DNA of 64,000 nt from G963674835 sp963674835 (GTDB lineage Bacteria; Planctomycetota; Planctomycetia; Pirellulales; Thermoguttaceae). The notes beneath the pieces were generated by a model. It was not told the origin of the DNA, searched no databases, and was given only the letters and a program-made list of their open reading frames with translations. The stretch lies in the NCBI GenBank assembly GCA_963674835.2, contig CAXXKC010000001.1, positions 1,280,631 through 1,344,630 of the forward strand, in the 5' to 3' direction. The translations under genes were made by a program, and so were the position numbers. Shown here in pieces: positions 14,509 to 23,351 of this stretch (its first letter is position 1; each line of letters opens with the position of its first letter).

Positions 14509-16131
14509 TCACGGCGACCTCTGCTCTCCCCTCTCCGTATCGGGCCGCTCTCCAGCGGAAAGCGGACGCCGAGGCCGCTGCGCGTCGCCACGCCGCGGGG
14601 GCGGGCCATCCATCGGCCCGGTCCGCTCGGTGTCCCCCTCAAGCCGCGGCGGGGGCGGGCCGGGCGGAGGGAACCCAAGTGGCTCGCGTTCGCCGTGGCG
14701 TCGCGGACGCAAGATGTCGAAGTCGCCTTCACGACGCGGCCCTCGGTCAGGAGGTAAGAACAGGCCTGGATGCCGAGGCGGCACATCGTGAGCAGACTCG
14801 TTCGACTCCTGCGCAGCCGCCACCGGAGCCACTGTGTTTGGCGGCGGCGGATTCTGCGCAGGCTGCCTCGCCGAACGTTGGATCACCGGGATCAGCGAGA
14901 CCAGCACAATCGTCAACACGGCAACCGCCGCCGCCAGACCTGCCGTCACCGGATTCCGGCGACACCAATGCCACGACCGCTGGAACCGAGTGGCCCGGCG
15001 TCCTTTGATGGGCTCACCGTCAAGATACCGGCGCAGATCGTCCCCCAAGTCTCCGGCCGACGCATACCGATGATGCGGATCGCGCGCCGTGGCCTTCAGC
15101 ACGATCGTCTCCAGGTCGAGCGGAATCTGCGGATTCAGCACGCGAGGCGGCGTCGGCGACTCCTCCAGAATCCGCCGAACCACGCCTGCGCGGTCCCCGT
15201 CGCTGTAGGGCGAATGCAGCGTCAGCAGTTCATAGAGAGTCATTCCCAGGCTGTAGACGTCGGTTCGCTCGTCCGTTTGACCTCGGAACCGTTCCGGTGC
15301 CATGTACTGGAGCGTCCCCGTGACGTCGCCCGTGCGGGTCACCTTGTCGGCGTGAACGGCCTTCGCCACGCCGAAGTCGGCAATCCACAGAAACCCCGCC
15401 GGATCGACCAGCAGATTCGCCGGCTTGATGTCGCAATGCAGCGTGCCTTCCGTATGCGCATAATGCAACGCCCGCGCGGCTTGCAGACCGATGCGCGCCA
15501 CGCTCTCCCAGTACTGGGAGTCCATACCCAGCGACACTCCGCCGGCGGTTGGCGAGGCCACAAACGTCTCGGTCTCCAAGCCTGCGACCCCGCACGACCT
15601 CGCTTGGGCCAGTTGCGCAACGATTTTGTCCAGCCCCACGCCACGGATCAGCTGCATGATGAAGTAATGAAACCCCTCGTGCTCGCCGACACCGAAAACC
15701 GCCACGATGTTTGGGTGCTGCAATCGGGCGACGATACGCGCTTCGCGATGGAACCGCTTGAGCTGCTTCGAGTCGACCAGCGCATGCTTGGGCAGCACCT
15801 TGATGGCCACGCGGCGGCCGAGCGACTCCTGTTCGGCCTCGTACACGATTCCCATGCCGCCGCGACCGATCTCCCGCAGGATGTGGAAGTCGCCCAGCCG
15901 CTCCAGCCGAGCGCCCCCCAACGAGGCCGGCTGCCCCTGGGGCTGGGCCCTCTTGGCCTTCAGCCGTTCCAACGCCGCGATCGTTGGAAACAAATCGCGG
16001 ATCTCTGCCGCCAGTTCCGCGTGACGCGTCGCATATTCCGAGACCGTAGGCGACTCGCCGCGGCGAATCCGCTCGGCAAATTCCTCCGCCAAATCGTCGA
16101 GTTGTTGGCAGTGGGCTTCTGGTTCAGACAT
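14509..16131 (-). CDS. transmembrane serine/threonine protein kinase with Pro/Arg-rich tail
   Basis: This 540-residue protein has a Hanks-type kinase domain at about residues 75-370: glycine loop IGRGGMGIVYEA, VAIK lysine, DFG as IADFGVAK, and YMAPERF. The usual HRD catalytic motif is HCD (TLHCDIKPANLL). One membrane helix follows near 405-425. The final ~110 residues should be extracytoplasmic and are rich in Pro, Arg, Asp and Glu (blocks such as FPPPGPPPPRLEGD). The start overlaps the sigma factor stop by 8 bases, so the two are cotranscribed and probably form a signalling pair. The adjacent divergent gene at 17059 encodes a similar low-complexity stretch. Confidence 0.9.
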   Translation of the reverse strand: MSEPEAHCQQLDDLAEEFAERIRRGESPTVSEYATRHAELAAEIRDLFPTIAALERLKAKRAQPQGQPASLGGARLERLGDFHILREIGRGGMGIVYEAEQESLGRRVAIKVLPKHALVDSKQLKRFHREARIVARLQHPNIVAVFGVGEHEGFHYFIMQLIRGVGLDKIVAQLAQARSCGVAGLETETFVASPTAGGVSLGMDSQYWESVARIGLQAARALHYAHTEGTLHCDIKPANLLVDPAGFLWIADFGVAKAVHADKVTRTGDVTGTLQYMAPERFRGQTDERTDVYSLGMTLYELLTLHSPYSDGDRAGVVRRILEESPTPPRVLNPQIPLDLETIVLKATARDPHHRYASAGDLGDDLRRYLDGEPIKGRRATRFQRSWHWCRRNPVTAGLAAAVAVLTIVLVSLIPVIQRSARQPAQNPPPPNTVAPVAAAQESNESAHDVPPRHPGLFLPPDRGPRREGDFDILRPRRHGEREPLGFPPPGPPPPRLEGDTERTGPMDGPPPRRGDAQRPRRPLSAGERPDTERGEQRSP

Positions 16132-16771
16132 TGCCGCTCTCCTCGAAGAACCCAGGTACGTGGGCGAGGATCGTTTTCAGCCGTTGCATCGCTCGCACGT
16201 ATCGAATGCTGGCGGCTTTGGGTTGAATGGCCAGTACTTCGGCCACCTCCACGTTGCTGAGCTCTTCAAAATGCCGCAGCGCCAGTATCTCCTGATCGAC
16301 CACACTCATCTGGGCGATCGCCCGCTCGACTTGGTCCGTTGCCTCCGCTCGCAGTGCGGCCTGGCTTGGCGAGGTCAAGTGCCCGACCAGATGAACCGCT
16401 AATGAAACCGAGGTTGTCTGGGGCCATCGCGGCCCCGGCATGGCCACTTCGCGTCCCGCATCGCGAGCCTTGGCGCCCAGGTGGCGCCGATGGGCGTCGA
16501 TCAGCGTCTGGATCACCAGCATCCGCAGCCACACGAACGGCGAAATCGACTCCTTGCTGCGATAGTGGTCCAAACGTTGAGCGGCCGCCAAGTAGCTTTC
16601 TTGAAGCACATCGTCCGGGTCGATTCGGCCCCGAAGCCGCGGATCCATGCGAAAATCGACGAGTCGCCATAATCGCTCTCGATGCGCCGCAAAGACTTCG
16701 GCCAGTGCTTGTTTATCACCCGCTCTCATGCGGTGGGCAAGGGCATCGTTTCCCCCGATGGTGCCACTCAT
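16124..16771 (-). CDS. ECF-type RNA polymerase sigma factor
   Basis: This 215-residue sigma-70 family factor has region 2 at about residues 20-95 (RLWRLVDFRMDPRLRGR, DPDDVLQESYL, FVWLRMLVIQTLIDAHRRH). Region 4 lies at about 140-205 (MSVVDQEILALRHFEELSNVEVAEVL, then a recognition helix with AASIRYVRAMQRLK). Spacing with a short linker and no region 3 defines the ECF class. ATG 16771 was preferred to an in-frame TTG at 16792 because a purine-rich GTGGAAAG precedes it. The gene overlaps the downstream kinase, a pairing seen in planctomycete-specific ECF groups where the kinase replaces an anti-sigma factor. Confidence 0.9.
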   Translation of the reverse strand: MSGTIGGNDALAHRMRAGDKQALAEVFAAHRERLWRLVDFRMDPRLRGRIDPDDVLQESYLAAAQRLDHYRSKESISPFVWLRMLVIQTLIDAHRRHLGAKARDAGREVAMPGPRWPQTTSVSLAVHLVGHLTSPSQAALRAEATDQVERAIAQMSVVDQEILALRHFEELSNVEVAEVLAIQPKAASIRYVRAMQRLKTILAHVPGFFEESGNV

Positions 16772-17058
16772 TTCCGGCTTTCCACAATTCAAAGGAACGC
16801 TGGGCGACGTCGAAATCTACACCGGCCATTCCGATTCTACTGTATCTCTGCGAAACAGTCCGCTGATCCCACCGAACGGGCGGGGCGAGGGGCAAAGGCG
16901 GATCGGTCTTGCCGCTCGCTCGAAAAATGTGTGGTTTTGCGTAGATGGTCGCCGTCGCTCAGCGTTCTAGGTACCAGCGACACCTTTTGGGCAACATGGC
17001 CGACGCGTCGTTCGGCCCCAAATCGGTCGCCCCGTCTGCCAGAAGAGGAGCGTTTGCG
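16772..17058. other. divergent spacer between sigma/kinase operon and 17059 gene
   Basis: About 290 bases separate the divergent starts. I saw AT-containing segments near 16840 but no convincing -35/-10 pair. If the ECF factor controls the genes on either side, its -35/-10 pair should lie here. Confidence 0.3.
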
Positions 17059-18066
17059 ATGAGACAATTTGGTGCGTCAGCCCTGAAGAGTCGTTGGCGG
17101 TGGGCCGGCATGACCGTGCTCATGATCGCCGCAACGGCATTGTTGATGCGCGAGGTCTACCTTCGCGCCGGCGAGCCTGCCGCCCCGCCTCCACCCAACG
17201 CGCAGTCGGACCAAGCGGTAGCGATGGCCGACAATCCCGACGGAGAGGGCGACCGTCCGGATGGACCGCGCACCTTCGGCCGCCGCCGTCCCATGGACCG
17301 CGACGCCGACGGCCCGCGCCAACCGCGACGTCCGGGAGGTGCCTTCAACGACAACGGCCCTCCGCCCCCACGCGACGGTGACCGCGGCCAGATGCGTGAC
17401 GGCAACGGTCCTCCGCCCCCACGTGACGGTGACCGCGGCCAGGGTCCTCCGCCGCGAGACGGCGACCGCGGCCGGATGTGGGCCGGCAACGGTCCGCCGC
17501 CGCGAGGTGGCGATCGAGACGGAATGCGGGGTGACCGGGGCGGACCTCCCGGACCACCGCAGCAATGTGACGGACCGCCACGCGGACCGGAAGGATTTGG
17601 CCAACGCCAACGGGGCGGGCCCGAAGATCGGTCGATGCCACCGGGTCCACCGCGACTTCGCGGTGAGATGCACGCTGACTTCGGGCCGCCTCCGGCGCGG
17701 ATGCCGGGTCACTTCGCCGGACCGTCTCTGTTCGGCATGCGGCCCGAGCGAGGCTTCGAAGCCAAGAATCCCGAACTCGTCAAGCTCATGAAAGAGGGCG
17801 GAGAGCTGGAGCAGCAAAGCCGGGAACTCGGCCAACAGTATCGACAAGCTTCGCCCGAGAAGCGCGAGGAGATCAAGAAGCAGCTTCAAGACGTTGTCAA
17901 CAAGCACTTCGAGCTTCGCCAGAAGTGCCGCGAACAGATGTTGAAGCAGGTTGAAAACCAGATCGAGCGCATGCGCGCCGGCATCGAACGCCGCAACAAG
18001 GCTCGTGACCAGATCATCGAGCGACGCATGGCCGAGGTTCTGGGAGAGGACGATCTCACCTTCTGA
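17059..18066 (+). CDS. membrane-anchored Pro/Gly/Arg/Asp-rich repeat protein with coiled-coil C-terminus
   Basis: I do not recognise this 335-residue protein. Residues about 12-32 form one hydrophobic segment (signal anchor or signal peptide). Residues about 40-215 are low complexity, with repeated units like PPPPRDGDRGQ and GNGPPP. Residues about 240-330 are charged and helical (KLMKEGGELEQQSRELGQQYRQ and following heptads), resembling periplasmic helical sensors of the CpxP/heavy-metal-resistance type. An AGAGGAG site precedes ATG 17059; an upstream GTG at 16945 is unlikely. It is divergent from the ECF sigma/kinase operon and precedes the DUF1566 gene by 30 bases. It may be an exported regulator or target of that kinase (inference). 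Confidence 0.7.
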   Translation: MRQFGASALKSRWRWAGMTVLMIAATALLMREVYLRAGEPAAPPPPNAQSDQAVAMADNPDGEGDRPDGPRTFGRRRPMDRDADGPRQPRRPGGAFNDNGPPPPRDGDRGQMRDGNGPPPPRDGDRGQGPPPRDGDRGRMWAGNGPPPRGGDRDGMRGDRGGPPGPPQQCDGPPRGPEGFGQRQRGGPEDRSMPPGPPRLRGEMHADFGPPPARMPGHFAGPSLFGMRPERGFEAKNPELVKLMKEGGELEQQSRELGQQYRQASPEKREEIKKQLQDVVNKHFELRQKCREQMLKQVENQIERMRAGIERRNKARDQIIERRMAEVLGEDDLTF

Positions 18067-18096
18067 GCATACCCCAGCGTTTCGGCGAGAGTTCCG

Positions 18097-19482
18097 ATGA
18101 CTCGGAAACAGGGCGCGGTCACGATTCTAGTGTTTTTGACGGTGTCGGCGGGCTTCTCTACGCACGTGTTATCTCGCAGCCCAAGTGACACCTTGCCGTA
18201 CCGAGTAATCGATACGGGTCAAACACGCTGTTTCAGTGACCGCGCCCAACTTTTTCGACCGCCCAAATCGGGCGAACCATTCTTCGGACAGGATGCCTTC
18301 TATCAAGGACCCCAGTTCGCCTACCGCGACAACGGCGATGGAACGATCAGCGACCGCAACACGGGGCTCATGTGGGTTAAGGCACGTGGCGACAAGCTCT
18401 CTTGGCGCGCCGCTCAAGACGGCGCTTCCACCTGCCGCGTCGGCGGCCACACCGACTGGCGAATGCCCACGATCAAGGAACTGTACTCCCTGATCAACTT
18501 CAACGGTGGCTTCCACATGACCGCGGAGGCCTCGGTCCCATACCTCGACACAAAACACTTCGGTTTCGCTTTCGGCGATCCGTCCCGCGAAGAACGTCTC
18601 ATCGATTGCCAGGACTGGTCCGCCACCGTCTACGTCGGAACGACGATGGGGGGCAACCCAACGGCCATGGGCGTCAACTTCGCCGACGGCCGCATCAAGG
18701 GATACCCGATCATTCGACCCTACTCCCGCGGCGAGCAGCACCGCCTCTATGTCCGCTACGTTCGCGGCAATCCCGACTACGGCAAGAACGACTTCCACGA
18801 CAATGCCGACGGCACAATCACCGATCGCGCCACGGGCCTCATGTGGTCCAAGTCCGACAGCAACAAGGGCATGAACTGGCAGGCCGCGCTGGCGTGGGTC
18901 CAGTCGCACAACGCGCGGAACGACCTCGGCCACAGCGATTGGCGTCTCCCCAACGCCAAAGAGCTTCAGAGCATCGTCGATTACAATCGTGCGCCCGACG
19001 CCACCGATCCCGCGAAGCGAGGTCCCGCCATCGATCCCATCTTCGAGATTACGCGCTTGCGAAACGGCGAGTATCCTTACTACTGGACCGGCACGACGCA
19101 TCTCGACGGACCGCCCGACCGGCAGGGATCGACCGCCGTCTACGTCACCTTCGGGCGAGCCTTGGGTTGGATGTCATTCCCGCCCGGATCGCAACGGTAC
19201 CGCCTCCTCGATGTTCACGGAGCGGGCGCTCAACGCAGCGATCCCAAAAGCGGCGACCCCAGCGACTATCCGCATGGGCGGGGCCCGCAGGGCGACGACA
19301 TTCGAATCAACAACTTCGTCCGCATGGTCCGCAATGTCGATCCGTCCGAGGTCCGCCTCGTCCAGCCCGATCTCACGCCGCTGCCGAGCGCTTCATTCTC
19401 GCACGCAGGGCCGCCCGACGCACAAGACCCTCGCCGCATGCGGCCCCCGGCTCGACGGAGACCTCCTCAGCCTCCCTGGTAG
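18097..19482 (+). CDS. exported DUF1566 (Lcl C-terminal) domain protein
   Basis: This 461-residue protein begins with a signal peptide (about residues 1-26). It contains two copies of the DUF1566/Lcl_C domain. Repeat one has GDGTISDRNTGLMW and DWRMPTIKELYSL; repeat two has ADGTITDRATGLMW and DWRLPNAKELQSIVDY. The domain is common in secreted proteins, where it may bind ligands or share a C-type-lectin-like fold; the function is unknown. It follows the Pro-rich membrane protein by 30 bases and is probably cotranscribed. The C-terminal ~60 residues are again Pro/Arg-rich (MRPPARRRPPQPPW end). It converges on the ABC ATPase gene with only 4 bases between stops. Confidence 0.82.
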   Translation: MTRKQGAVTILVFLTVSAGFSTHVLSRSPSDTLPYRVIDTGQTRCFSDRAQLFRPPKSGEPFFGQDAFYQGPQFAYRDNGDGTISDRNTGLMWVKARGDKLSWRAAQDGASTCRVGGHTDWRMPTIKELYSLINFNGGFHMTAEASVPYLDTKHFGFAFGDPSREERLIDCQDWSATVYVGTTMGGNPTAMGVNFADGRIKGYPIIRPYSRGEQHRLYVRYVRGNPDYGKNDFHDNADGTITDRATGLMWSKSDSNKGMNWQAALAWVQSHNARNDLGHSDWRLPNAKELQSIVDYNRAPDATDPAKRGPAIDPIFEITRLRNGEYPYYWTGTTHLDGPPDRQGSTAVYVTFGRALGWMSFPPGSQRYRLLDVHGAGAQRSDPKSGDPSDYPHGRGPQGDDIRINNFVRMVRNVDPSEVRLVQPDLTPLPSASFSHAGPPDAQDPRRMRPPARRRPPQPPW

Positions 19483-19486
19483 TCGC

Positions 19487-20239
19487 TCACGCCAGCACGC
19501 GGGCCAGGAACCGCTGCGTCCGCGGTTTTTGCGGATGATCGAAGACCTCCTCGGGCCGCCCTTGCTCGATCACCTGGCCTTCGTCGATCACCACGATCCG
19601 ATCGGCCGATCGCCGTGCAAACGTCAGCTCGTGCGTGACGACGATCATCGTCAGTCCCTGGCGTTTCAGGTCCTCCAACACGCCGAGCACTTCGCACTTC
19701 AACTCGGGATCCAACGCACTGGTGATCTCATCGCAGAGCAAAGCTCGCGGTTCCATCGCCATGGCTCGCGCAATGGCCACCCGTTGCTTCTGGCCGCCCG
19801 ACAGTTCCCGAGGATACGCGTCGAGGCGATCGCCCAAACCAACCTTGGCCAGCAAGTTCGTCGCCCGCCCGCGCGCCTCGCCGGCCGGCAGCCGGAGAAC
19901 GTGGCGCGGTGCCTCCATCACGTTCTGCAGGGCCGTCAGGTGCGGGAAGAGTTGAAAGTCCTGGAAGATCATCCCCACCATCCGGCGCACCTGGCCAACC
20001 ACCCCGTTGTGCGGCGCACTCCCACCGCTGAGAACGTGCGACCCGACGCGAATCTCGCCCGCATCGAAAGCCGTCAGCCCGTTGATCGTACGCAGCAGCG
20101 TCGATTTCCCCGCCCCGCTGGGGCCGATCAATGCCACCGTCTCCCCTGGGCCGACGTGCAGACTGATGCCGTCGAGCACGGATCGGTCGGCGAATCGCTT
20201 CACCACGCCGGCGATGTCGATTTGGACCGATGCGCTCAT
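19487..20239 (-). CDS. polar amino-acid ABC transporter ATP-binding protein
   Basis: This 250-residue cytoplasmic ATPase energises the fused binding protein/permease encoded just upstream. Walker A is GPSGAGKST (about residue 38), the signature is LSGGQKQRVAIARAM, Walker B is ALLCDEITSALDP, and the switch His is in VVTHEL. The subfamily resembles GlnQ/HisP. ATG 20239 overlaps the upstream stop (ATGA), indicating translational coupling. The frame is open further upstream, but that part is antisense-frame sequence of the permease gene and is not coding. Confidence 0.93.
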   Translation of the reverse strand: MSASVQIDIAGVVKRFADRSVLDGISLHVGPGETVALIGPSGAGKSTLLRTINGLTAFDAGEIRVGSHVLSGGSAPHNGVVGQVRRMVGMIFQDFQLFPHLTALQNVMEAPRHVLRLPAGEARGRATNLLAKVGLGDRLDAYPRELSGGQKQRVAIARAMAMEPRALLCDEITSALDPELKCEVLGVLEDLKRQGLTMIVVTHELTFARRSADRIVVIDEGQVIEQGRPEEVFDHPQKPRTQRFLARVLA

Positions 20240-21741
20240 ATTCCCTTGCCCCAACGTTTTTCCAGACGTCGGGCGACTCGCCCCAGCGGCACCGACATCA
20301 CCAGGTACAAAGCCGCCGTCACCAGCCCGATCTCCAGGTACCGCATGCTCGATTTGGCCAGAATCTGGTACTGCTTGGTCAGCTCGACCACGGCAATGAC
20401 GCTCACAATGCTCGTGTCCTTGAACAACGCGATGAAGTCGTTGGTCATCGGCGGCAGAATGACTCGAATCGCCTGCGGCAATACGATCCGGCGAAACGTC
20501 AGCCCCGGCGACATTCCCAGCGATGCCGCTGCCTCCCACTGGCCGACGGCGATCGACCCGATCCCCGCCCGGTAGATCTCCGCTTCGTAGGCCGCGTAGT
20601 TCAGCCCGAACCCAAGCACCGCCGCCGTGAAGGCCGACAAATTCATCAGCGAGGAAATCCCGTACCGCGCGCCGACCGACGGCAGGCCGTAATACAGGAA
20701 AAACAGCAGCAACAGCACCGGAATCCCGCGAAAGAACTCCACGTAGCCACCGGCGAGAATCCGCAGCGCCCACGACCGACTCATCCGCATCAGCGCGATG
20801 GGCAGCCCGAGAGCCACAGCCAGGCACATGCTCACCACGGTGATCTGAATCGTCATCCATGCCCCGCGCAGCAACAGCGGCAAGTACTGCCCGAGCCCCC
20901 AACGTCCTTCGGCCTCCTGCAACACCTCACCGCCACTGCCCGCGTCGAACAGCGCCTGCTGGTCTTGATTCCATAGCCCCCATTTCTCGTAGATTCGCTT
21001 TAGCGCTCCGCTGGCCGCGACGCGTTCCAGGGCCGCATCGACCTGATCGGCCAGCAAGGTGTCGTTCTTGCGAAACGCAATCGCATAATGACCCTTGCCC
21101 AACGGCTCGCCGACGAACTTCAGCCTCGGATCTCCCTTCGCATAATACAACGCGATCGGCAGATCCAGCAGCACGGCGTCCAAACGTTTCAGCGCCAGGT
21201 CCTGATACGGCTCAACCTGGCCGTCGTAGATCCGCGTGTGGACGTGCGTATCGCGCAGCAGCCGCTCGGCCGCCGTATCTTCCAGCGTCCCCACCAAACC
21301 TCCCGCCTCACGGCACCCTTCGAGCGAGTCGAACCTCTGCTCGTCGGCCCGGGCAACCAATTGCTGCCGATACACGTAGTACGGCCGGCTGAATCGCACG
21401 ACTTGGGCCCGATCCGGCGTCACTTCCAAGCCGTTCATCGCAAAATCGAAATCGTTCCGCTTCAATCCCGGCACGAGGCTGCCGAACTGATACTGCACGA
21501 ACTCGACCTCGCGCCCCAACTCCGCAGCCAGCGCCGCCGCCAGGTCGACCTCGAAGCCGATCAACTTCGCCGGGTCATCCGGGTCCTTGAAGATATAAGG
21601 TGCGCCGCCTTCCGCATCGGCCCCCCAGCGGATCTTGGCTCGACCATCGCCCTCCTGCTCCGCGCCGCGCGTCGCGCCGGGCGCAAGCCCCAACACACAC
21701 ACAGCAACCAACACGGCGACCGGCCACAGCTTCCGCATCAT
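20236..21741 (-). CDS. polar amino-acid ABC transporter, substrate-binding and permease fusion
   Basis: This 501-residue protein fuses an extracytoplasmic solute-binding domain to its permease. After a signal peptide (about residues 1-26), residues about 35-265 match the GlnH-type binding fold (GFEVDLAAALAAELG, NDFDFAMNGLEVTPDRA, YYVYRQQLV). Residues about 290-495 form the HisM/GlnP permease, with the EAA-loop motif (EAAASLGMSPGLTFRRIVLPQAIR). The fusion fixes the binding protein to the membrane and guarantees one-to-one stoichiometry. The start is ATG 21741, with the ATPase gene overlapping by 4 bases. Glutamine, glutamate or another polar amino acid is the likely substrate. Confidence 0.92.
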   Translation of the reverse strand: MMRKLWPVAVLVAVCVLGLAPGATRGAEQEGDGRAKIRWGADAEGGAPYIFKDPDDPAKLIGFEVDLAAALAAELGREVEFVQYQFGSLVPGLKRNDFDFAMNGLEVTPDRAQVVRFSRPYYVYRQQLVARADEQRFDSLEGCREAGGLVGTLEDTAAERLLRDTHVHTRIYDGQVEPYQDLALKRLDAVLLDLPIALYYAKGDPRLKFVGEPLGKGHYAIAFRKNDTLLADQVDAALERVAASGALKRIYEKWGLWNQDQQALFDAGSGGEVLQEAEGRWGLGQYLPLLLRGAWMTIQITVVSMCLAVALGLPIALMRMSRSWALRILAGGYVEFFRGIPVLLLLFFLYYGLPSVGARYGISSLMNLSAFTAAVLGFGLNYAAYEAEIYRAGIGSIAVGQWEAAASLGMSPGLTFRRIVLPQAIRVILPPMTNDFIALFKDTSIVSVIAVVELTKQYQILAKSSMRYLEIGLVTAALYLVMSVPLGRVARRLEKRWGKGI

Positions 21742-21752
21742 CGTCCAACCGA

Positions 21753-21794
21753 CTGGATAGAAGATCAGTATCGAGTACCGACGATCCTATCCAG
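21753..21794. promoter_or_regulatory. inverted repeat CTGGATAG-N26-CTATCCAG
   Basis: A perfect 8-bp inverted repeat (21753..21760 and 21787..21794) lies 12 bases upstream of the ABC transporter start on the minus strand. It could form a leader hairpin or be a spaced operator. I cannot choose between these. Confidence 0.35.
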
Positions 21795-21980
21795 GCGCCG
21801 ACCCGTTGGGAAGACAGTCGCCCACAAAACACCCGGCGCCCGCCGGCGCGAAGGCCAACCGTGGCCGTCGCGCGCAATCCCCATTCCGGCGACAACCGCA
21901 CCCCCGGGCCAACAACGTGGCCGAAACGTCGACGATGTGGCCGGCACGTGCGCGCCCCGCGCTTACCGGCCTCTCGCGCG

Positions 21981-22883
21981 TTAGTGCTTCACCCGCTCCG
22001 TGAGCGCAGGCAGCAGAACCTCACGGGCAAACTCGGCCAACGTCGTCTTGGTCGTCGTTGCCACCGAGCGAGGCTCCAAGGGATGCAGCCGGCCGGTCTC
22101 TGCCGCTTCGTACATCTCCAGCATCATGTCGGCCGCATTGTCGCTCACCCCACGGCTCGTAATGGCGTGCCGAGCCTCCTGCCGATCGCATCGCGCATAC
22201 CGGATATCGCGATCCAGTGCTCCCGAAAGAATGCCGGCGACCTCATCGAAACTCAGGTCCGCCGGCCCATGTAGTTCGCGCACGCTACACCCCGTCCAGT
22301 CACCGCTTGCCAGCAGTTCCGCCGCCACGTGGCCGATATCGCGCGCGGCGATCATCGGGTAACGTTGCGATCCCGAAAGCGGTAGCGAAATCGTCCCCCA
22401 TTTCCGAATCGAATCCACTTGCCACAAGAGGTTCTCAAAGAAGAACCCCGGCCGCAAATGAACGATATTCACGGCCGCGTCGTTCAGCAGCCCCTCCACG
22501 TCGTGCAGTCCGCCGATCGGTCCGGCCCCCGTATCCAACTGAGCCCCGAGCGACGACAAATTGACGACCCGCGCAATTCCATTGGTGCGAATCGCCGCAG
22601 CCCCGGCTTTGCCGAGTCGGTTCTGGAACGCTCGCAAGTTGTCCGACCCATACCCCGGAGGCGTTACCCAGAGGAGCGAATCGACGTCCCGCGTCGCCTC
22701 GACAAGATAATCGGAGTTGTCCTGCGATCCGATCACCGCCTCGGCTCCTCGCTTCACAAACGCGCTCAACGTGTGGGGGCGTCGCCCCAGAACCTTGACC
22801 TTAATACCTCCGCCACGATCCAGAAGGGCATCGGTGACAGCACTGCCCACGTGCCCAGTCGGTGTCGTAACAGCAATGTTCAT
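21981..22883 (-). CDS. NmrA-like NAD(P)-binding protein (atypical SDR)
   Basis: This 300-residue protein has a Rossmann fold with the N-terminal motif TPTGHVGSAV (residues about 6-15) and VLGRRP after the second strand. This matches the NmrA/QorB-like atypical SDRs, which lack the YxxxK catalytic pair and often sense redox state or reduce quinones. A GGAGGAG site just before ATG 22883 fixes the start. It lies divergently from the TetR regulator at 23352, so it may be a regulatory target of that repressor. Specific substrate or partner unknown. Confidence 0.8.
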   Translation of the reverse strand: MNIAVTTPTGHVGSAVTDALLDRGGGIKVKVLGRRPHTLSAFVKRGAEAVIGSQDNSDYLVEATRDVDSLLWVTPPGYGSDNLRAFQNRLGKAGAAAIRTNGIARVVNLSSLGAQLDTGAGPIGGLHDVEGLLNDAAVNIVHLRPGFFFENLLWQVDSIRKWGTISLPLSGSQRYPMIAARDIGHVAAELLASGDWTGCSVRELHGPADLSFDEVAGILSGALDRDIRYARCDRQEARHAITSRGVSDNAADMMLEMYEAAETGRLHPLEPRSVATTTKTTLAEFAREVLLPALTERVKH

Positions 22884-23351
22884 GGACTCCTCCTTACCGC
22901 ACAAAACCGCGCGCTTGCGCGAAGCATACCTCTTGAGGGTCGCAAGCGTCTGCCGGTTCGCCCCGTCGATCGAGGAAACCGACCCGGAGGAATTTTAGAT
23001 GCTTCGAACCGGGGGGATACCCTCGACAGATACGAGTTGCTTACACCATTGTGGGGGAAAAAGTAGCGCCGGCCACGCCTCAATCGCCCCCGGATGGTTT
23101 ATTTGCCAATCCATCTTCAAAGGGCCGCGAACTCACCGGCTCACTCTCCCCTCTGAATCTCCTAGCAGGGCCTGCCATTTTGTCGTAGGCGATCACAAAC
23201 CCTGGCCAGACACAGGATTGACGTGAATTCATCGCTGCAATGCTACCTGCAATCGGGTCCGATTGGGCGATCCACACGCTCTAGGGGGATTTTACTTGAC
23301 GGCGGACTGCCCGGTCACTATAAGGGACGGAATAGTCAGAGGACCCGCCCT
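22884..23351. other. divergent spacer between NmrA-like gene and TetR gene
   Basis: The spacer is about 470 bases. The TetR-side promoter (23296..23324) is described separately. No gene or repeat was recognised in the remainder. A TetR operator would be expected near the promoter, but no clear palindrome stood out. Confidence 0.4.
23296..23324 (+). promoter_or_regulatory. promoter of tetR-RND operon
   Basis: TTGACG (23296..23301), a 17-base spacer and TATAAG (23319..23324) make a good sigma-70-type promoter. Initiation near 23331 gives a leader of about 20 bases before ATG 23352, supporting that start. Confidence 0.6.

Noticed and set aside
17320..17520. DNA tandem repeat in the Pro-rich gene as a mobile or VNTR element
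   Set aside because: The units (CCGCCCCCACG-type) vary in spacing and stay in frame, so they are coding low-complexity repeats.
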